Shown here in pieces: positions 1 to 10,447 of a stretch of 64,000 bases of DNA. Positions within the stretch are counted from its first letter, which is position 1. Each line of letters opens with the position of its first letter. Below the pieces are notes generated by a model. That model ran no database searches and had not been told where the DNA came from. It worked only from the letters and a program-made list of their open reading frames with translations. Both the position numbers and the translations under genes were made by a program. Origin of the DNA: Prillingera fragicola (lineage: Eukaryota; Basidiomycota; Tremellomycetes; Trichosporonales; Trichosporonaceae); NCBI GenBank assembly GCA_002335605.1, contig BEDY01000006.1, positions 62,001 to 126,000 on the forward strand, given 5' to 3'.

Positions 1-333
1 TGGAGATTGGCGCCGGCGGCGACGAGGACGACTTTGGTGTCCAGGTCGAGGACGCCATCGAGGACCGTGGCGACTCTCGCGGTGGCAAGGGCGGCAAGCC
101 CAAGGTTAGTCCTAACTCATCCAATTCTTATCAGTTGCTCACACACGCAGGTTCCCCGCCACGTTCGCGACGCCAAGTACTCGCTGGGTGGCTCGTCGCG
201 CCGCTCCAAGCAGAACACCAAGGAGAGCACAAACGACTTTGCGGGCTGGAACGACAAGGCGGGTGCCAAGAAGGGCAAGGGAGGCGCTTCGCAGCGTCCG
301 GGCAAGGCCCGCCGCCACTCGAGGAGGAAGTAG
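1..333 (+). CDS. EBP2: rRNA-processing protein EBP2, 3' end only
   Basis: Only the C-terminal ~94 residues are in the window; the gene begins to the left. Reading from position 3, the first exon (to 104) is acidic and Gly-rich. A 46-nt intron (105-150, branch point CTAAC at 112-116) follows, then exon 151-333. The last exon encodes DAKYSLGGSSRRSK, then STNDFAGW and a closing run rich in Lys/Arg with PGKARR. This matches the conserved C-terminus of the EBP2/EBNA1BP2 family (KFGFGGxKK, NDxxxF, RPGK). Family members are nucleolar proteins needed for 27S pre-rRNA processing and 60S subunit assembly. The splice is phase 0 and keeps the frame across both exons. The identification rests on the C-terminal signature alone, so it is good but not complete. 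Confidence 0.85.
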   Translation, partial: WRLAPAATRTTLVSRSRTPSRTVATLAVARAASPRLVLTHPILISCSHTQVPRHVRDAKYSLGGSSRRSKQNTKESTNDFAGWNDKAGAKKGKGGASQRPGKARRHSRRK

Positions 334-773
334 ATAGATGGGGAGCATGCATGTTTTGTACTCTAGAGCTGTGCGGTGCGGGGGGTACTGTCGAGTTTAT
401 GTTGACTGATCAGTGGGAGCTGGCGTGGAGGAAGACTGAAGCGAGCCCACTGGCAGTCGATGCGCAACGAGGAGGATGAGGAATCCTCGGTAACAAGCGT
501 TTTACCAACCAGCCTCTTCCTCCTTTGTTCCCAATGCACCTTCCAGACATTCTTTGTCATCATTACTCTTCGTTACTTATCCTCTATGCATGCGCTGCCT
601 TCCAACAGAACACAACATCAACTTCTTTCACCACAACACATCAAAAGACAGCCACGCAGATGCCACGCGACATCAACGGAACCAAACCACCCCGCCACGT
701 CCAATGTCGACCTCGTTGTCGCGTCCTCCACCTCTGTCTCCATCCATCCACCAACCAGCCAACGAAAGCAGCA
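334..773. other. Intergenic: EBP2 terminator side and SEC28 promoter
   Basis: No convincing gene. The right half is rich in C/T and A/C tracts (about 540-770), the usual look of a leader upstream of an expressed gene in this window. No TATA box is obvious. Confidence 0.6.
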
Positions 774-1896
774 ATGGAAGCCGACGCATTGTACCACGTC
801 AAGCAGCTCTTCTACCAGGGTACGCACTTTTGCGCTCATCGTATGCTCTCGCTGACATCCAGGCTCGTACAAGGGTACGTAGCTGAGCTCCAGATGGAAC
901 CAAGCTTCGTAAAGCTAGAGACTAACATCGCAGCGGCCATCGCCGAGGCCTCCTCGCAGCCCCTGACGCCGGACAGCGACGAGTCCGCGCTCCTGCGCGC
1001 AGTCTACGTCGCGCGCGCCAACCTAGCCCTCTCCCCGCCGCAGATTGACGACGCCCAGGCTGTCCTCTCCCCGTGGCTCGCGAGCGAGCCCGTCCCCGCT
1101 GCCGCGCGCGCTGCGGCCGCGCTGGCGTCCTACGTCGCGCTTCCTGAGGACAAGGGGGCGTCGGCTGTCGAGGAGGTGCGCGATCTTGTCCTCGAGGTTG
1201 AGGGCGAGGAGAGCGCCGAGGAGGCCGTCGTGCGTGCGCTCGCCGGAACGGTGTTTGTGCTCGAGAAGGAGAATGAGGAGGCAGTGGCTACTCTGACCGA
1301 GGGTGCGGCCAAGCAGGACCTCGAGTGGTGAGTCTTGTGCGGCTGGAGGCGGGTCCTGGCACTTAGCCTTGTCATGGCTTTGTTGTTTATGCCGCTGACA
1401 TTTCAGCATTGCGCTCCTCGTCCAGCTCCTTCTCTCTCTCGACCGCCGCGATCTCGCCCAGTCGACTTACAACGCCGCCAAGAAGATTGGCAACGACTCG
1501 ACCCTCGTCCAGGCCATCGAGGCGTGGATCGGTCTCAAGACTGTGCGTTGCTCGCTGTGATTTTGCTGACGCTGCTAGGGATCCCGCCCCCTGCACCAGG
1601 CCTACTACTTTTACGAGGAGCTGTACCAGCTCCCCTCGGGCCGCACTCCTCCCGTCCTCGCGTCTCACGCTGCCGCCCACCTCCTGCTGTCGCACGTCGA
1701 CGAGGCCAAGGCGGACATTGCCGAGGCGCAGCGCGACGGTGCCAACTCGGCAGACGTGTTGGCTGTAGCCACGAGTCTGGGAGACGACGAGGCCGCCCAG
1801 AAGCTCGCCGCGTCGAGCCATCCGTTTGCGCTCCAGCTGCAGGCCAAGGACGTCGAGTTTGATGAGGCCGCCGCCAAGTTTGGCATTGCCGCTTAG
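774..1896 (+). CDS. SEC28: Coatomer subunit epsilon (COPI)
   Basis: Five exons (774-819, 863-874, 934-1327, 1407-1542, 1579-1896) join to a 301-residue protein. The start MEADALYHVKQLFYQGSYK is the typical epsilon-COP N-terminus. The rest is a TPR-like helical repeat protein, including the stretch YYFYEELYQLPSGRTPPVL and a C-terminus ending KFGIAA. Length matches the family (about 290-310). The protein stabilises alpha-COP in the coat that moves cargo from Golgi back to the ER. The second exon is only 12 nt (codes the SYK of GSYK), and the last intron is 36 nt. Phase is kept at every junction (1, 1, 2, 0). The start was chosen because translation of the family begins exactly here; an in-frame upstream extension exists but is low-complexity leader. 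Confidence 0.93.
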
Positions 1897-2035
1897 GTAG
1901 AGTAGAAGTCTATGTATTGTGTCGTCTGGGCTTCGCAGAACTGATCTCCAAGCTCGTTCATCGTGTCTAACTGCTACAGGAACTCTAGGTTGTGCACATT
2001 ATACTTGAACACACATTATCGACCTCCTCGCCAGC

Positions 2036-2651
2036 CTAGCGACCCGTCACGGCCACACGCTCGCCACTCTCACCGCTCTCCGGCACGTTCTCCAACAACC
2101 CCGACCGCGGCCGTCCCTCTCCATCGTCACGCACCAGAGCCGAGGGCGGATATCGCACCTCGGTATAAGACGGCACCTCGCCCGCCGCGCCATACCTCGG
2201 GGCCTCGTCGTCCGTATCGTAGCTATTACCGTCAGCTCCTCGTCCTCCATCAGACTCACTCGGCAGGATCGACGGAAACCTCACCCCCGCCGAGCTGCTT
2301 GCTGTAAACGGGGAGACTCGAGGTACTCGCCGTGCGCACGACGCCGGGCGCGTCCGGGGTGGCCGGCGGCGGGGGCGCGCTGGCGAGGCCGAGGCGGTGG
2401 GCTAGCTTGCTGCTCTGGCGGTGCATGAGCCACCAGAGGAGGAGGAGGACGAAGATGGCGATGGGGAGGAAGATTAGCGGGGCGGCGAGGACGATGCGGG
2501 ATTTGCTGTCCGTGCTCGTGCCGCTCGTGTCGGTTGGGCTCGTCGTTGAGGTTGGGGTTGGCAGGGGGAGGAAGGGGGCGTTGGGTGTTGGTGATTGCGG
2601 GAGGGGGGCGGCTGTGGCTGGGCTGAGGAAGAGGAGGAGTAAGGGAGACAT
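2036..2651 (-). CDS. Small single-pass membrane protein (family outlier, A)
   Basis: Exon 1 is 2260-2651, the intron is 2223-2259 (37 nt, branch CTGAC), exon 2 is 2036-2222; 192 residues. The N-terminus MSPLLLLFLSPATAAP is a clear signal peptide. A Pro/Ser/Thr-rich ectodomain of about 35 residues follows, then one hydrophobic helix (about 54-76, ending LLLLWWLM), a basic flank HRQSSK, and a tail with LPVYS, EVPSYTEV and several acidic stretches. Topology resembles SKG6/Mid2-like fungal single-pass proteins, but no domain is recognised. Unlike the other members of this block, the intron lies in the tail (phase 2) and not in the membrane helix, so it may be a separate lineage. Function unknown; a plasma-membrane location is inferred. 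Confidence 0.7.
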
Positions 2652-3966
2652 TGTCGTGGTAGCGTGTGACCTCTAGTCCGAGTCGAGGGATGCGTTCTGG
2701 GTGCAGTGCGATGCAGGAGGGTCTGAAGCAGTAGCAGCAGGGAGAAGAGACACGGTACGATGCCCAGTTGGCGGTACATTGCATCGATTCACACGCGAGC
2801 TAAATACCACTCGTACTCGAATACACAAACAACAATCCACAGATGCACTACACCGCCCCACCGAGCCGGACTCGTCCGACCTCTGCGCCACCCGTCACAG
2901 CTTGAGTCTTGCGGTTTGTCAGCCCAGCCCGAGGCGGAATGATCATCGCGTCGTCGTCACTGGCTGCAGGGCCGGTGGCGGCGAGCGGTGACGCTGGCAG
3001 TGTGACGATGGAGTTGCGCTGGGAGGTATTCCGGTGTGGGATCTGGAGTCTGTACGGGTGAGGTAGCTGCTGCGGGACACGGCCATTTGGGATCTGAGTA
3101 CTGCAGCTGGACATGCTCTGGAACACTTAAGGGATCCATTGACTCGAGAGAAAGACTGGCACGTGCAAGCCATCATTACTCAGATGGTGCTCATGACCAT
3201 AAAAGTGTCATTGTTTCTCTCCCTCAGAGCCGTCAAGGAGTGCAGAGTACAGTCAACCCGGTGGCGTGACCATAGAAGAGCCTCTGCTGTCCTGGGTCAA
3301 GGCATGCATTTGTTCATGCATCAAAGCACGTCAACTATGCACTGGCTGACACAAGCCACGCAGCGGGTTCGGGCATTTTACGAGATGACATTCCTAGGGC
3401 AGAGTCGCTCAGAGCCGCCGCGCAGCAGCGGGGCCTCCTCCGTCCTCCGGGTGTCTCCGTCTCAGTGATCAGTTGTCAGCTGGGCTGCCAGAGAGAGTCG
3501 AGAGTGGGAGGGACGAGATTGACGTCCCAGAGACTGCTCCAGAACACGGCCGTGGACGGGAAAAAGCGGCCAGACGGTGGTTATTAATAGTGGCCATGTG
3601 AGCAGGAGAGGAATGCAGGCTGATGTGGTGCGCATCCGAATGCCATTGTGTACGACTGTCTCTGCGCGCCTATTGTGCACGGAGAGGACTGCTCTGCTCG
3701 ACATTACAGATACTTCTGACAGTACATTCGTCACCGTGTTACAATTAGCAGTACAGTACAGTCCTGGTACAAGGCTACGGAGTTTCCAGTTGGCCATGGG
3801 GGGAGCTCGGGCAGGGTCCAGAGTCTCAGCCGTGTCGGGATGGGTTCGTCGAGCTGGGATCAAGCTAGAGACGCGTGGATGCCTCGAGGTGTCGCGATCA
3901 GTCTGCACAGCAGACGTGTCGAGAACGGGTGGGGATGACAGTTTAAACCATGGTCCAAAGGCAGGG
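2652..3966. other. Intergenic, no gene recognised
   Basis: 1.3 kb with only short overlapping open frames on both strands, none with family features or good splice sites. It would contain the promoter of the minus-strand membrane protein to its left and the 3' end of the Pro-rich gene to its right. Confidence 0.55.
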
Positions 3967-5043
3967 TTAGCCACCACGCCACGACCCGGCGCGCAGGCAC
4001 TCTGCACACCGGCACCCGTCGGCGTGCAGCTGCACGTCGACCCACTGCGCGAGCACGTCGTCGTCGAGCGCCTCCATTGCAGCGAGGTCGAACGCCTCGC
4101 TGAGCTCAGGCGCGACCTCGGCAGCGCCATAGTCGCGCGGCGCGACAAAGGAGGAAGGAAACCAGCCTCCGGGGGGGCCAAAGCTGTCCGCCGAGGAGGG
4201 GAGGGGCGCCGCGATGGCCTGCTCCGAGGGGCGCGGGCCGTCCATGCCCGAGAGCTGGGCGAGAAACCATGTGTCCCAGTTTGAGGGGGCTGGGGCGGCC
4301 TCGACGGGGAGGGCGGGGAAGGGCGAGCTCGTCGGCGCGAGGCTCGGGGAGCGGGGTGGGGAGAGCGTGAGCTGCGGCGCGGGGAAGGGGGATACCGCCG
4401 CTGGGAGGGGGGAGACGCCCATTGTCGCGGCGGGGAGGGGCGAGATGGCAATCTCGGGCACGAGGGTCGTGGAGGCCGACATGGCGATGGCGCCCGTGGA
4501 CGACCGGCTGCGTGCGGCTAGGACTTCCGGCGAGTTGGTCGGCGTGCATGCTGCGCAGGCCTCGGCGTTGTCGCACCTGTACTTTGGCTGGGCGGACATG
4601 GAGGTGTAGCTTGGCATGGTGGAGGCGGTAGGTGGTGAGAGAGTGAAGGGGAGCGGGTAGGTATAGCTGACCGGGGCGGGGTTGGTCCCAAAGCTTGGGT
4701 TGCCAGCTAGCGCAGCAAGGATCTCGTCCGCGAGCTGGTCCTCTGCGAGCTGCTCTGCGTTAAGGTCCGGCTCTGGCTGAGCCGGGAGAACCTGAGGCGA
4801 GCTGAGGAACGGGCTGGCAACGGGAGGCGAGATAAAGTCGTCCATAATGTCGGCGCCGCCAGCCAGGTGGTCGTGGACTTGCGCGACCCATAGCCAGGGA
4901 GGTGCGGTCGGCTCGGGGAACGTAGGGCGGGGCGGGTTGGGGTTGGGACGAGCGTACGGAGATGGGCGGAGGCGGGGTGAAGTGTGCCTCGAGAGGAAGG
5001 GAGAGCTGGGAGGGAAAAAGGGGGGAGGCATGACAGCGGCCAT
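3967..5043 (-). CDS. Pro/Ser-rich protein with two short Cys clusters, unknown
   Basis: A single open exon of 358 residues starting MAAVMPPPFFPPSS. Composition is strongly Pro/Ala/Ser, with repeated SPLPAA and SPFPA blocks and acidic patches (DIMDDF, NAEQLAEDQLADEILAAL). Two small Cys motifs stand out: CDNAEACAAC near residue 155 and GCRCAECLRA close to the C-terminus, just after an acidic/hydrophobic stretch (EALDDDVLAQWVDVQLHADG). Such a layout (disordered activator-like body, terminal CxCxxC) recalls fungal metal-responsive or stress regulators, but no DNA-binding domain is visible, so no function is assigned. A shorter start at an internal Met is possible. The long, bias-free frame and sensible amphipathic C-terminus argue it is a real gene. 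Confidence 0.55.
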   Translation of the reverse strand: MAAVMPPPFFPPSSPFLSRHTSPRLRPSPYARPNPNPPRPTFPEPTAPPWLWVAQVHDHLAGGADIMDDFISPPVASPFLSSPQVLPAQPEPDLNAEQLAEDQLADEILAALAGNPSFGTNPAPVSYTYPLPFTLSPPTASTMPSYTSMSAQPKYRCDNAEACAACTPTNSPEVLAARSRSSTGAIAMSASTTLVPEIAISPLPAATMGVSPLPAAVSPFPAPQLTLSPPRSPSLAPTSSPFPALPVEAAPAPSNWDTWFLAQLSGMDGPRPSEQAIAAPLPSSADSFGPPGGWFPSSFVAPRDYGAAEVAPELSEAFDLAAMEALDDDVLAQWVDVQLHADGCRCAECLRAGSWRGG

Positions 5044-6831
5044 GGTGTCTCGTGGGTCGTTTGAGTCTTGGGTGAATAGGCTTCATGGTTGTCAGCTTGT
5101 GCTTTCGGTAGGGTGAGGTGATATGCACGTGTGACAGTCAAACAAGTATTGATGTATGGTGGGCGGTGAGTTGCACGTAAGTGTGGTTAGGTGCAGCAGA
5201 CTGCTGGTAAGGATCCGGCAGTGAGGTAAGGTGGTGAGGTGAGGTTGTGAGCTGAGGGTGTGTGAGGCAGCGTCAAGGTGCGCTCGATGTGCACCGGGGG
5301 GGTGAAGGCGTATCTATGAGAGAAGTACAAGTAGGAGCTTGTGTGTGAGGTTGGAGTTGGAAAGGCGACGGAGTTGGTAGTGGCGATGACAAGACTCGAG
5401 TGGTTTATGTATGCAAGTTGAACCGAGTCCCGCATCATCGTCAACAACCGTTCCTCTCTACAGACCTCCCTGACATGTTCGGGCGGGTTAACCACCCTAC
5501 CCGCGGATCCTCAATTCCGGCCGAGCGAGTCACTATCGCAGCACCTCATTGGCTCGCATCATCTAATCCTGTGCGCCGCCGCCGGTCCATCCGACGTCAC
5601 ACACACCGCACTACGCCGCACTGCAGCTTTCGGTTGCATCGGTACTCTCAACTACTGGCCCAGCGCGCGTCACCAGGGCAGCAGCACGGCGGCCAGGCCG
5701 GCTCGGCGCGCTCGGAGCGTGCACGGGTGACGACCTTGCGGCCCCGTGAACAGCATCGCGCATTGCCGGTCGCGTTTCATTGGTCGTGCATAGCTGAATC
5801 TACAGAGCTACAGACCGGACGGAGCATGGCATAACGTAGCTCGCGAGGTCAGCGTGCAGACCTGACCGTACATGGATTGATTTGAAACCTAGCCAGTTAG
5901 CCAGCTAGCCAGTCACAAACGTGTCTTCCGGCGGTGCCGGGTTGCACTAGGCAGAGATAAGGATGCCCGACCTGGTCGGACGACCATTCAGTCACTGTGT
6001 CGTGGTGGAGATGCGCTCGCCTTGGCGGTGCAGGGGCTGTACCTGTTTGTGGGCTCGTGATGCGTCTGAATGGTGACGATGGAATGCATGTCGCACACGA
6101 AGTGCTGACTACAGTGGTGCAGGAAGGGTTCGGTACCTGTCGTTCCTGGAATGGTCCTGAGTTTTCATAGCGGATTTTCAAAGATCTACGTCATGGTTCC
6201 TGACGCCCTCGTGCAGATCCCTTCCACACCAACTGGTCTTGCTGTTCCTCTGTCCCCCCTGCGCCAAGCGAAACAATGCCATCTCCGCCAAGGGATCAAG
6301 ATCAGCCGGTGCCGCAACACCGCAACAGCCTGCATGCCGCCGGTTCGTAGTAGCCATGAAGCGAGCACGGGGACAGTCAACTCCCGACTTGGGCTCCACC
6401 AGCACCAGCATACCAACGTGTGTCCGATGGTATCGGTATCGGTTACGAGTAGATTCGGAAACTCGCTACCGAGGTGTCTGTCCGCCGTGTCAGGTGTCTA
6501 CATGCAACTGGCACGGGGCTGTTGTCGGCCTGTTACTGCGCTACTGTGCAGCGAGGTTTGTGCTACTGGATGTGCCGGAGGTGGCCAATGGAAAATGCAA
6601 TGTGCGGTTAGTATGATGTCCGGTCGAAGCAACCGGTGAACCGGTGAGAGAGTAACGAGCATTTCTCACATTTCAAGATTATCAAACACTAGCAAGAAGT
6701 ACTGATATTACACATGTTGATTAGGAGGCAAAATAGAATTCACGGACGGAGCATAACCAGTCTAGAGATAGGCGAGTCGAAGATCGCCGCTCCGAGTCAC
6801 CTGGCTCGACTCGAAGCAGTCGCCACTGAGT
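5044..6831. other. Intergenic, no gene recognised
   Basis: 1.8 kb without a supportable gene. Two CCAAT-type sites are visible (about 5546-5555 and 5776-5784, both in the form CATTGG). Short open frames at 5400-5834 and 6151-6639 lack splice sites, domains or family resemblance. Confidence 0.5.
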
Positions 6832-7195
6832 TTAGGTGACGACATGGAACCCGACCGGCGCCTGGACGTGGGTCGGGCTAGAAACGCTGTCAAGCGTGCG
6901 CGCACGGCTAGGCGGCGTGGGGAGCGGCCTGCTCCTGCGTACCGGCGAGGCTGGTACTGCAGTGGCGTACGCGGGCGGCGGGAGCTCGAGCTCGGGCACG
7001 GCGTCGTCGGGCACAATCACCGTCTCGCAAGGAGAGGCAATGGGCGAGTAGGGTGGCGGCGCTGAGGGGCCGGTGCTGCGCCGGCTGGGGCGGCGAGCTG
7101 GGCGGTCGACCTTGGTGGAGCCCGGGGTTGTCTGGCTTGTCAGCTTTGGGTCGTGGGGTAAGGAAACGGAAACTCACGTTGGGGGCACTTGGCAT
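6832..7195 (-). CDS. PPxY-tail protein lacking a membrane helix (member C)
   Basis: Exon 1 is 7178-7195 (MPSAPN), a 46-nt intron 7132-7177 with GTGAGT donor and GCTGAC branch point, then exon 6832-7131; 105 residues. The second exon reads like the cytosolic tail of its neighbours: a basic start (STKVDRPARRPSRRST), then PPPYSP and LPPPAY motifs (PPxY, the ligand of WW domains such as those of NEDD4/Rsp5 ligases), then a Ser/Thr/Pro end. As in the neighbouring family genes the tail exon follows a phase-0 intron. The exon expected to code signal peptide and membrane helix is missing: the sequence between the TATA box at 7463 and the start shows no hydrophobic frame. It could be a tail-only gene, a frameshifted relic, or have an upstream exon that was missed. 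Confidence 0.45.
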
Positions 7196-7462
7196 TGAAC
7201 GGGGGTTGGAGTTCGGGTTAGGGGTTATTGAATTGGAGGTTCGGCGTAGCGGTGTGTTTGGCTGTAGGACATGGGGTCCGGTATTGCTGGTGGCGGGGCC
7301 GAGGGTGGTGGCTGCGGTGAGGCAGTTGGTGTTGGTGATGGAGTGAATTGAAGGGGGGAGTAGGTGGGGCAAAGTAGGTTGCAGGTGTGTGTTGCGAAGA
7401 AGCAAGAAGCTTTTGATAGTTGCTGATGGTGGAGAGCAACAGACAGTCACCGACTAGGTAGC

Positions 7463-7468
7463 TATATA
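7463..7468 (-). promoter_or_regulatory. TATA box for the tail-only gene C
   Basis: TATATA on the minus strand, about 270 nt upstream of the assigned ATG. The first ATG after it opens a 15-codon frame (MSYSQTHRYAEPPIQ), which would act as an upstream ORF if the model is right. Confidence 0.4.
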
Positions 7469-8160
7469 CCATGGCGCCTCGACTCGTCACCGACTCGGCC
7501 GCCGTCGGCTTCGTGCGCGTCAACACTTCGGCGCCGCAACGTCATGCCACACAGAGGCACCAGGTGGATGATCTGCAGGCACGTTCCTGGTCTCAAGATA
7601 GTACGCCGGGGCATCAGACCCAAGGGGCGCAGACAGCCATGTGGCGGGTGCCTTCGGGCGCATGCTTGCGGGAGTTTTCGCAAAACTGAAGATTCCAGGG
7701 CCACGTGACCGTCTGCAGTGGCTTACCATACCAAATTGTGCAGGCTGTACCAAATCCTCGGCATGGATGCCAACATGCTCTGTAGATCTCGCCTAGGTCG
7801 CTTCGGCATCTAGGGGCATAAGGGCGGTGACTTGGTATGCAAGATATCTGTATTATCTACGCCTGTTCGGACTAGTGCTCCGCATGACGTACTCCCGATG
7901 GAGTACACATCGACGCCAGGAGAAGTCCTGTCGAGGGCGAGTTTAGCTCATTGGAGAGGGTAGGGGCGAGTTTAGCGCAGGGTCAACGCGACACCGAGCG
8001 CCATTCATGACGGTCATGACGGATGCCGCGATGGGGTGGGCTCGTGTGGCGCTAGCGCCGTCGGCGCTCCAGCACGTCATCTCGGCTCCGCTCGTCCCCG
8101 CCAAGAAACGCCGACAAGAAGGCCGTCGCCGACGTGTCCGGGGAACGCGGAGCTCACACG

Positions 8161-8221
8161 GGCGTTAGTGGTGCTCAAGTGCCGTGCCAGAAGGGCATTA
8201 GTGGTGCTCAAGTGCCAGAAG
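8161..8221 (+). repeat. 33-bp tandem duplication
   Basis: Two copies of a unit beginning GGC(G/A)TTAGTGGTGC, starting at 8161 and 8194. The second copy lacks five bases (GTGCC) before the final CAGAAG. It lies downstream of gene D. Confidence 0.75.
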
Positions 8222-8292
8222 TCGGAGCAAGTTGGTTGTAGGCAGAGAATACAGGAATACATTGATACAATCTATGACATTACGATACAGGA

Positions 8293-8949
8293 CTAACGGT
8301 TCATGGCCATGGCATTGTTGTGGGCGCTCATGGCATTGTTGTGGGCCATGTTATGCGAGTCCATTGCGCTGTTGTGGGCCATCATGTGATGCGAGTGGGC
8401 GCCGTGGTGGTGACCACCGCCAAACATGCCAGAGTGCGCAGCGGGTGGAGGGGGAAGATGTGAATAGCCTGACATGGGGTTGGCGTAGGTCGTCGAGGTG
8501 CCCGTGTTACCGTACGCGCCGCCGTTGTTGTTGTACGAGTTGTTGTAGGTTGCTGGGTCAGACTGGCCGTAGGTGAAGTTTGGGTTGAGATTGGGGTTGA
8601 TTGGAGCTACAGTGTTCCCGCGCCTGCCAGACAGGGACTTACGGAGGGCCATGCACATGCCGCACCAGAACATGACGGCCTGTGGCTGTGTGAGTTTCTT
8701 CTTTGTCACTAAAAGCCGGGTACTTACGATGAGGAAGCCCAAGCCTGCAATGCAGCAGACGACGATGACAGCAATCTTCCAGGTGGCGAAAACCGAGTTC
8801 CGACCATTGGAATCGCCATAATACGGGTTTGTACGTCCCCATTGACGGCTGACAAGATTGGGGTGATCAGGAGGATCTTCGAGGAGGGGTGCGGCGTACG
8901 CAAGGCCCGTGAGTGCGAGGCCGAGGATGGTTGATAGCAAGTGTGTCAT
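8293..8949 (-). CDS. Single-pass membrane protein with His/Met-rich tail (member D)
   Basis: Exons 8728-8949 and 8293-8679, intron 8680-8727 (48 nt); 202 residues. A signal peptide (MTHLLSTILGLALTGLAYA) is followed by a short ectodomain with LVSRQWGRTNPYY, a membrane helix (about 57-83), then the basic flank RKSLSGRRGN. The intron is phase 0 and cuts the helix after GLGFLI. The tail is Asn/Tyr/Gly-rich and ends in 44 residues holding 10 His and 8 Met in repeats of the type HNxAM. The RQWG motif after the signal peptide is shared with member G. A role in surface sensing or metal handling is speculation. Transcription probably starts from the TATA box at 9018. Confidence 0.75.
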   Translation of the reverse strand: MTHLLSTILGLALTGLAYAAPLLEDPPDHPNLVSRQWGRTNPYYGDSNGRNSVFATWKIAVIVVCCIAGLGFLIVSTRLLVTKKKLTQPQAVMFWCGMCMALRKSLSGRRGNTVAPINPNLNPNFTYGQSDPATYNNSYNNNGGAYGNTGTSTTYANPMSGYSHLPPPPAAHSGMFGGGHHHGAHSHHMMAHNSAMDSHNMAHNNAMSAHNNAMAMNR

Positions 8950-9770
8950 GGCGTGAGTGTGGCTGCGGATAAGATAAACGAGGGATTTGGGCGGGCATCT
9001 GTGCATCGTGGCCGTTCTATATACGGGATGTCTTCCTGGGAATCATGCTTCTTGACAATTGCTGCTCCGACAGGCCGACAGCCTGACTGACCCCGTGATG
9101 CAATGCTGTGTCGCCGTTGCATTTGTTCAGAGCTGCACGCCGTGCACGCCGTGCCGAGGTGGTCCATACGCCGTTGGAGCAGCAACGGGGCTAGTCATGG
9201 TGCCTGAATTCTGCAGCTGTCCATTACGATGCCAAGCCCTTTGGCAGTTTGTCCTTTGTCCTGTCGCGACACTATGCATGCAGCCCTACTAGATACACTG
9301 GATTACGGCTCGCAAATACAGAACAACGTACAATGCACGAGCGAGGCACTCCTCCCAGATTCACTGCCAAACCGCAAGGCCGCTGGAGGTAGGATTCCAG
9401 ACTGTTTGGCGCCTGGGCTGGGCACAACATTGATCCATTGCCGATGGCAACAGTGGTGTGGGTGTGTAACATGGGCTGTCATAAGAGTGTTCTGAGACAT
9501 ACATCTGTAACGACCAACGTATCTGGGGGCAGTTCCGCCATACAGACCATACATAAGCGGCGGCAGCCTCTATAAACGACAATGTTTTGCCCCACCCGTT
9601 GTGCCCACCCGCAGCGGCATGCCAAGGCTGCTGGCCAACGTCATGCGTGCAATAACTGCATTGTTCATTATTGAAGTGTCAAGCCTATAGATACAGATGG
9701 GCAGCATGCTCGCGGCATGCGCAGGGCAATCCCATTATAGTGTCCCCAAACTCTAACCCTCGGCCCCGCC
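8950..9770. other. Intergenic between members D and E
   Basis: About 0.8 kb holding the D promoter and the E 3' end. Only short shadow frames are visible. Confidence 0.5.
9018..9023 (-). promoter_or_regulatory. TATA box of member D
   Basis: TATATA on the minus strand, about 70 nt upstream of the D start codon, a normal distance for a fungal TATA promoter. Confidence 0.6.
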
Positions 9771-10447
9771 TTACCGAGCTGGCGTCCTGTCCACCGGTGT
9801 AAATGGAGGAGGGGAAGGCTCGCGTGGAAACGCAGGAGGCGGCACAGGAGGCTGGTAGGAGTAGGGCGGTGCGGGGTCGTGGGCGTGCTGGAGCTCTGGG
9901 TCGATCGTGTTGGGCTCTGGGGTGATGGGGCGGCCATCGGCTGTCGAGCCCGCACGCCGCGGGTTCAATGGCTCTCGAGAGTCGATAGAGGCGCGGTTGA
10001 TGTGGATTTGCTGGACGGGTGGGTAGTTGTTGGTAGCAGTAGACCGGCGGCTATAGCGATAGAGTATCTGGACTTTGTTAGGGTGCGTTCAAGACAGAGC
10101 AGAAAGGAACTCACAACGAAGATGGCCAGGACGGCTACGCTGGCGCAGACAGCGACCACAATGACCCATGCCTGGAACGGCTTGCCGTAGGAGCCGGAAT
10201 AATAAGTTGCTGTGTTTGTCGGCCTTGCGGTTCCGAATCGCGAATAATTGGCGCCAGAACGGTGAGTGGTGTTGTAACTACTGCTGGGCCGGGAGTTGTA
10301 GACTATACCAGTCGCAGTGCTTGTACCAGTCGCGCGGGTCGCAGTGGGAGCTGGTGATGCCCGAGAGGTCGTACTCTCGACCTGAGGGAAGGGAATGCCA
10401 TGGGCTGCGCCGACAGCGAGAGCGAGAGATAGTAGTGTTGTAATCAT
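9771..10447 (-). CDS. Single-pass membrane protein with PPYSYQPPVPPP tail (member E)
   Basis: Exons 10115-10447 and 9771-10067, intron 10068-10114 (47 nt); 209 residues. Signal peptide MITTLLSLALAVGAAHG, a Ser/Thr/Asn-rich ectodomain of about 70 residues with several N-glycosylation sequons (NTT, NYS), and a membrane helix about 93-115. The phase-0 intron falls inside the helix after VLAIFV, and the next exon opens ILYRYSRR, completing the helix and giving the basic stop-transfer. The tail contains APPYSYQPPVPPPAF, nearly identical to the end of member G, plus further Pro runs. This is the architecture of a surface sensor or adaptor whose tail binds WW or SH3 domains, but function is inferred only from layout. 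Confidence 0.75.

Larger units (their letters stand above)
7196..8292. other. Intergenic between members C and D
   Basis: About 1.1 kb, no gene. It contains the C promoter, two copies of GGGCGAGTTTAGC (near 7936 and 7964) and a 33-bp tandem duplication at 8161-8221. Confidence 0.5.

Noticed and set aside
5400..6639. Plus-strand open frames of 144 and 162 codons
   Set aside because: Composition and codon use resemble random sequence, there are no splice signals, and opposite-strand frames are equally open.
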